From Jeotgalibaca arthritidis (GTDB taxonomy: Bacteria; Bacillota; Bacilli; Lactobacillales; Aerococcaceae): a stretch of 64,000 nucleotides of DNA. Of the stretch, positions 63,113-64,000 are shown piece by piece. The position numbers and the translations under genes were made by a program. The notes under the pieces were generated by a model. It had not been told where the DNA came from. It searched no databases and worked only from the letters and a program-made list of their open reading frames with translations. Position 1 is the first letter of the stretch; each line of letters opens with the position of its first letter. The stretch spans positions 2,038,001 through 2,102,000 of the forward strand of contig NZ_CP049740.1 in NCBI RefSeq assembly GCF_011100465.1, read 5' to 3'.

Positions 63113-64000
63113 ATGGCCATTAATAAAAATGAAGAAGGCAAAACACTCGAGCAAGTAACCAATCAGGTGGTTAAAGAGCATAAACTGTTAGGCTCAATCT
63201 TCTATGATGATTTAACTGACAAAATTGCAACACCTTTCCAACTCGATGCGGACCAAATGGATAAATTAATCCAAAAAATGGAAGACAGCGGCGTTAGTGT
63301 CGTTGATGCAGACGGTGGACCAACTGCTCGTCAGCTTAAGACAGATGAAAGCAAAAAAGACGATAAAAAAGAAAAAGACAAAGCTGCAGAGGAAGAAGAA
63401 CTTTCTGCACCAGCTGGCGTTAAGATTAATGACCCAGTTAGAATGTACTTAAAAGAAATCGGTCGTGTGTCATTACTAACTGCTGATGAAGAACGTGACT
63501 TGGCAATTCGTATTCTAGATGGCGACCAAGAAGCGAAGCAAGAATTAGCTGAAGCAAACTTACGTCTTGTTGTATCGATTGCTAAACGTTATGTTGGCCG
63601 TGGTATGCACTTCTTAGACCTGATTCAAGAAGGTAACATGGGACTAATGAAGGCTGTTGAGAAATTTGACCATGAGAAGGGGTTTAAATTCTCTACTTAC
63701 GCGACTTGGTGGATTCGCCAGGCAATCACGCGTGCAATCGCTGACCAAGCTCGAACGATTCGTATCCCCGTTCATATGGTTGAAACGATTAATAAATTAG
63801 TTCGTATACAACGTCAACTTCTTCAAGATTTAGGTCGCGAACCGACACCGGAAGAAATTGGTGCTGAAATGGACTTACCAACTGAAAAAGTTCGTGAAAT
63901 CTTAAAAATCGCTCAAGAACCCGTATCATTGGAAACGCCAATTGGTGAAGAAGATGATTCTCATTTAGGTGATTTTATTGAAGACCAAGAAGTAACTAGT
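63113..64000 (+). CDS. rpoD: RNA polymerase primary sigma factor (5' part, truncated by window end)
   Basis: The first 296 codons are present, read in frame to base 64000 with no stop. Residues 1-80 form a short region 1.1, followed by a Lys/Asp/Glu-rich linker (about 80-105). Region 1.2 begins near D107 ([11 protein letters not shown]). Region 2 has the core-binding and -10 recognition blocks ([20 protein letters not shown], then [20 protein letters not shown]). Region 3 begins with [12 protein letters not shown] and runs to the edge. The Shine-Dalgarno GGAGG lies 8 bases before ATG 63113. Region 4, which reads the -35, is outside. The dnaG-rpoD order is standard. Confidence 0.97.
   Translation, partial: MAINKNEEGKTLEQVTNQVVKEHKLLGSIFYDDLTDKIATPFQLDADQMDKLIQKMEDSGVSVVDADGGPTARQLKTDESKKDDKKEKDKAAEEEELSAPAGVKINDPVRMYLKEIGRVSLLTADEERDLAIRILDGDQEAKQELAEANLRLVVSIAKRYVGRGMHFLDLIQEGNMGLMKAVEKFDHEKGFKFSTYATWWIRQAITRAIADQARTIRIPVHMVETINKLVRIQRQLLQDLGREPTPEEIGAEMDLPTEKVREILKIAQEPVSLETPIGEEDDSHLGDFIEDQEVTS

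Overview
The window is an ordinary, gene-dense housekeeping stretch of a low-GC Gram-positive chromosome. Gene order and protein content point to the order Lactobacillales, perhaps the Carnobacteriaceae/Enterococcaceae side; that placement is inference from synteny and protein style, and no rRNA is present to settle it. I see about 54 protein genes, two of them cut by the window edges. Nearly all are on the + strand; the exceptions are a small membrane protein (17192-17377), a ferredoxin (34391-34615) and ponA-recU (52930-56128). I see no tRNA, rRNA, CRISPR array, prophage or insertion sequence.

Layout. 1-5087: EF-P modification genes (yfmF end, yfmH, ymfI), rodZ, pgsA, cinA. 5094-9299: recA with a LexA-type box, rny, ymdB and a YlbF/YmcA-family regulator. 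9326-17136: mutS, mutL, msrB, ruvA, ruvB, queA. 17192-23767: DUF2929 protein, dnaE, pfkA, pyk. 23917-30846: cvfB, a Fur-family regulator, xerD, deoB, pupG, ribT, scpA, scpB, rluB. 30883-34320: a ResD/ResE (SrrA/SrrB)-like two-component pair, then an FMN riboswitch with its terminator in front of the riboflavin transporter gene ribU. 34391-37823: ferredoxin, ypbB-like gene, recQ, LysM protein. 37899-41823: cmk, S1-domain protein (rpsA/ypfD), der, hup. 41948-52762: ypiA, ypiB/reoY, cca, an orphan gene, dinG, ypmB/tseB, aspB, asnS, dnaD. 52930-56128 (minus): ponA and recU. 56389-64000: tig, clpX, ysxC, an Atg22/UMF1-type transporter, dnaG and the first 296 codons of rpoD.

Many translation starts were moved from the longest open frame to a start with a good Shine-Dalgarno; several are TTG or GTG. 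Intergenic gaps are short and most hold a clear intrinsic terminator or a promoter with an extended -10 (TGnTATAAT-like). The only gene-free stretch over 300 bases is 33429-33744, filled by the ribU promoter, FMN riboswitch and terminator.

The most unusual object is cca (43837-45396). It is a tRNA CCA-adding enzyme with about 110 extra C-terminal residues that read as a FlK-like hot-dog thioesterase domain, fused in frame with no internal start. Other points worth a look are an imperfect 17-bp palindrome between two terminators at the dnaD/ponA junction (52829-52881), an unrecognised 156-residue protein before dinG, head-to-head overlapping 5' ends of ferredoxin and ypbB, a structured hup leader, and a perfect inverted repeat around the rodZ -10.
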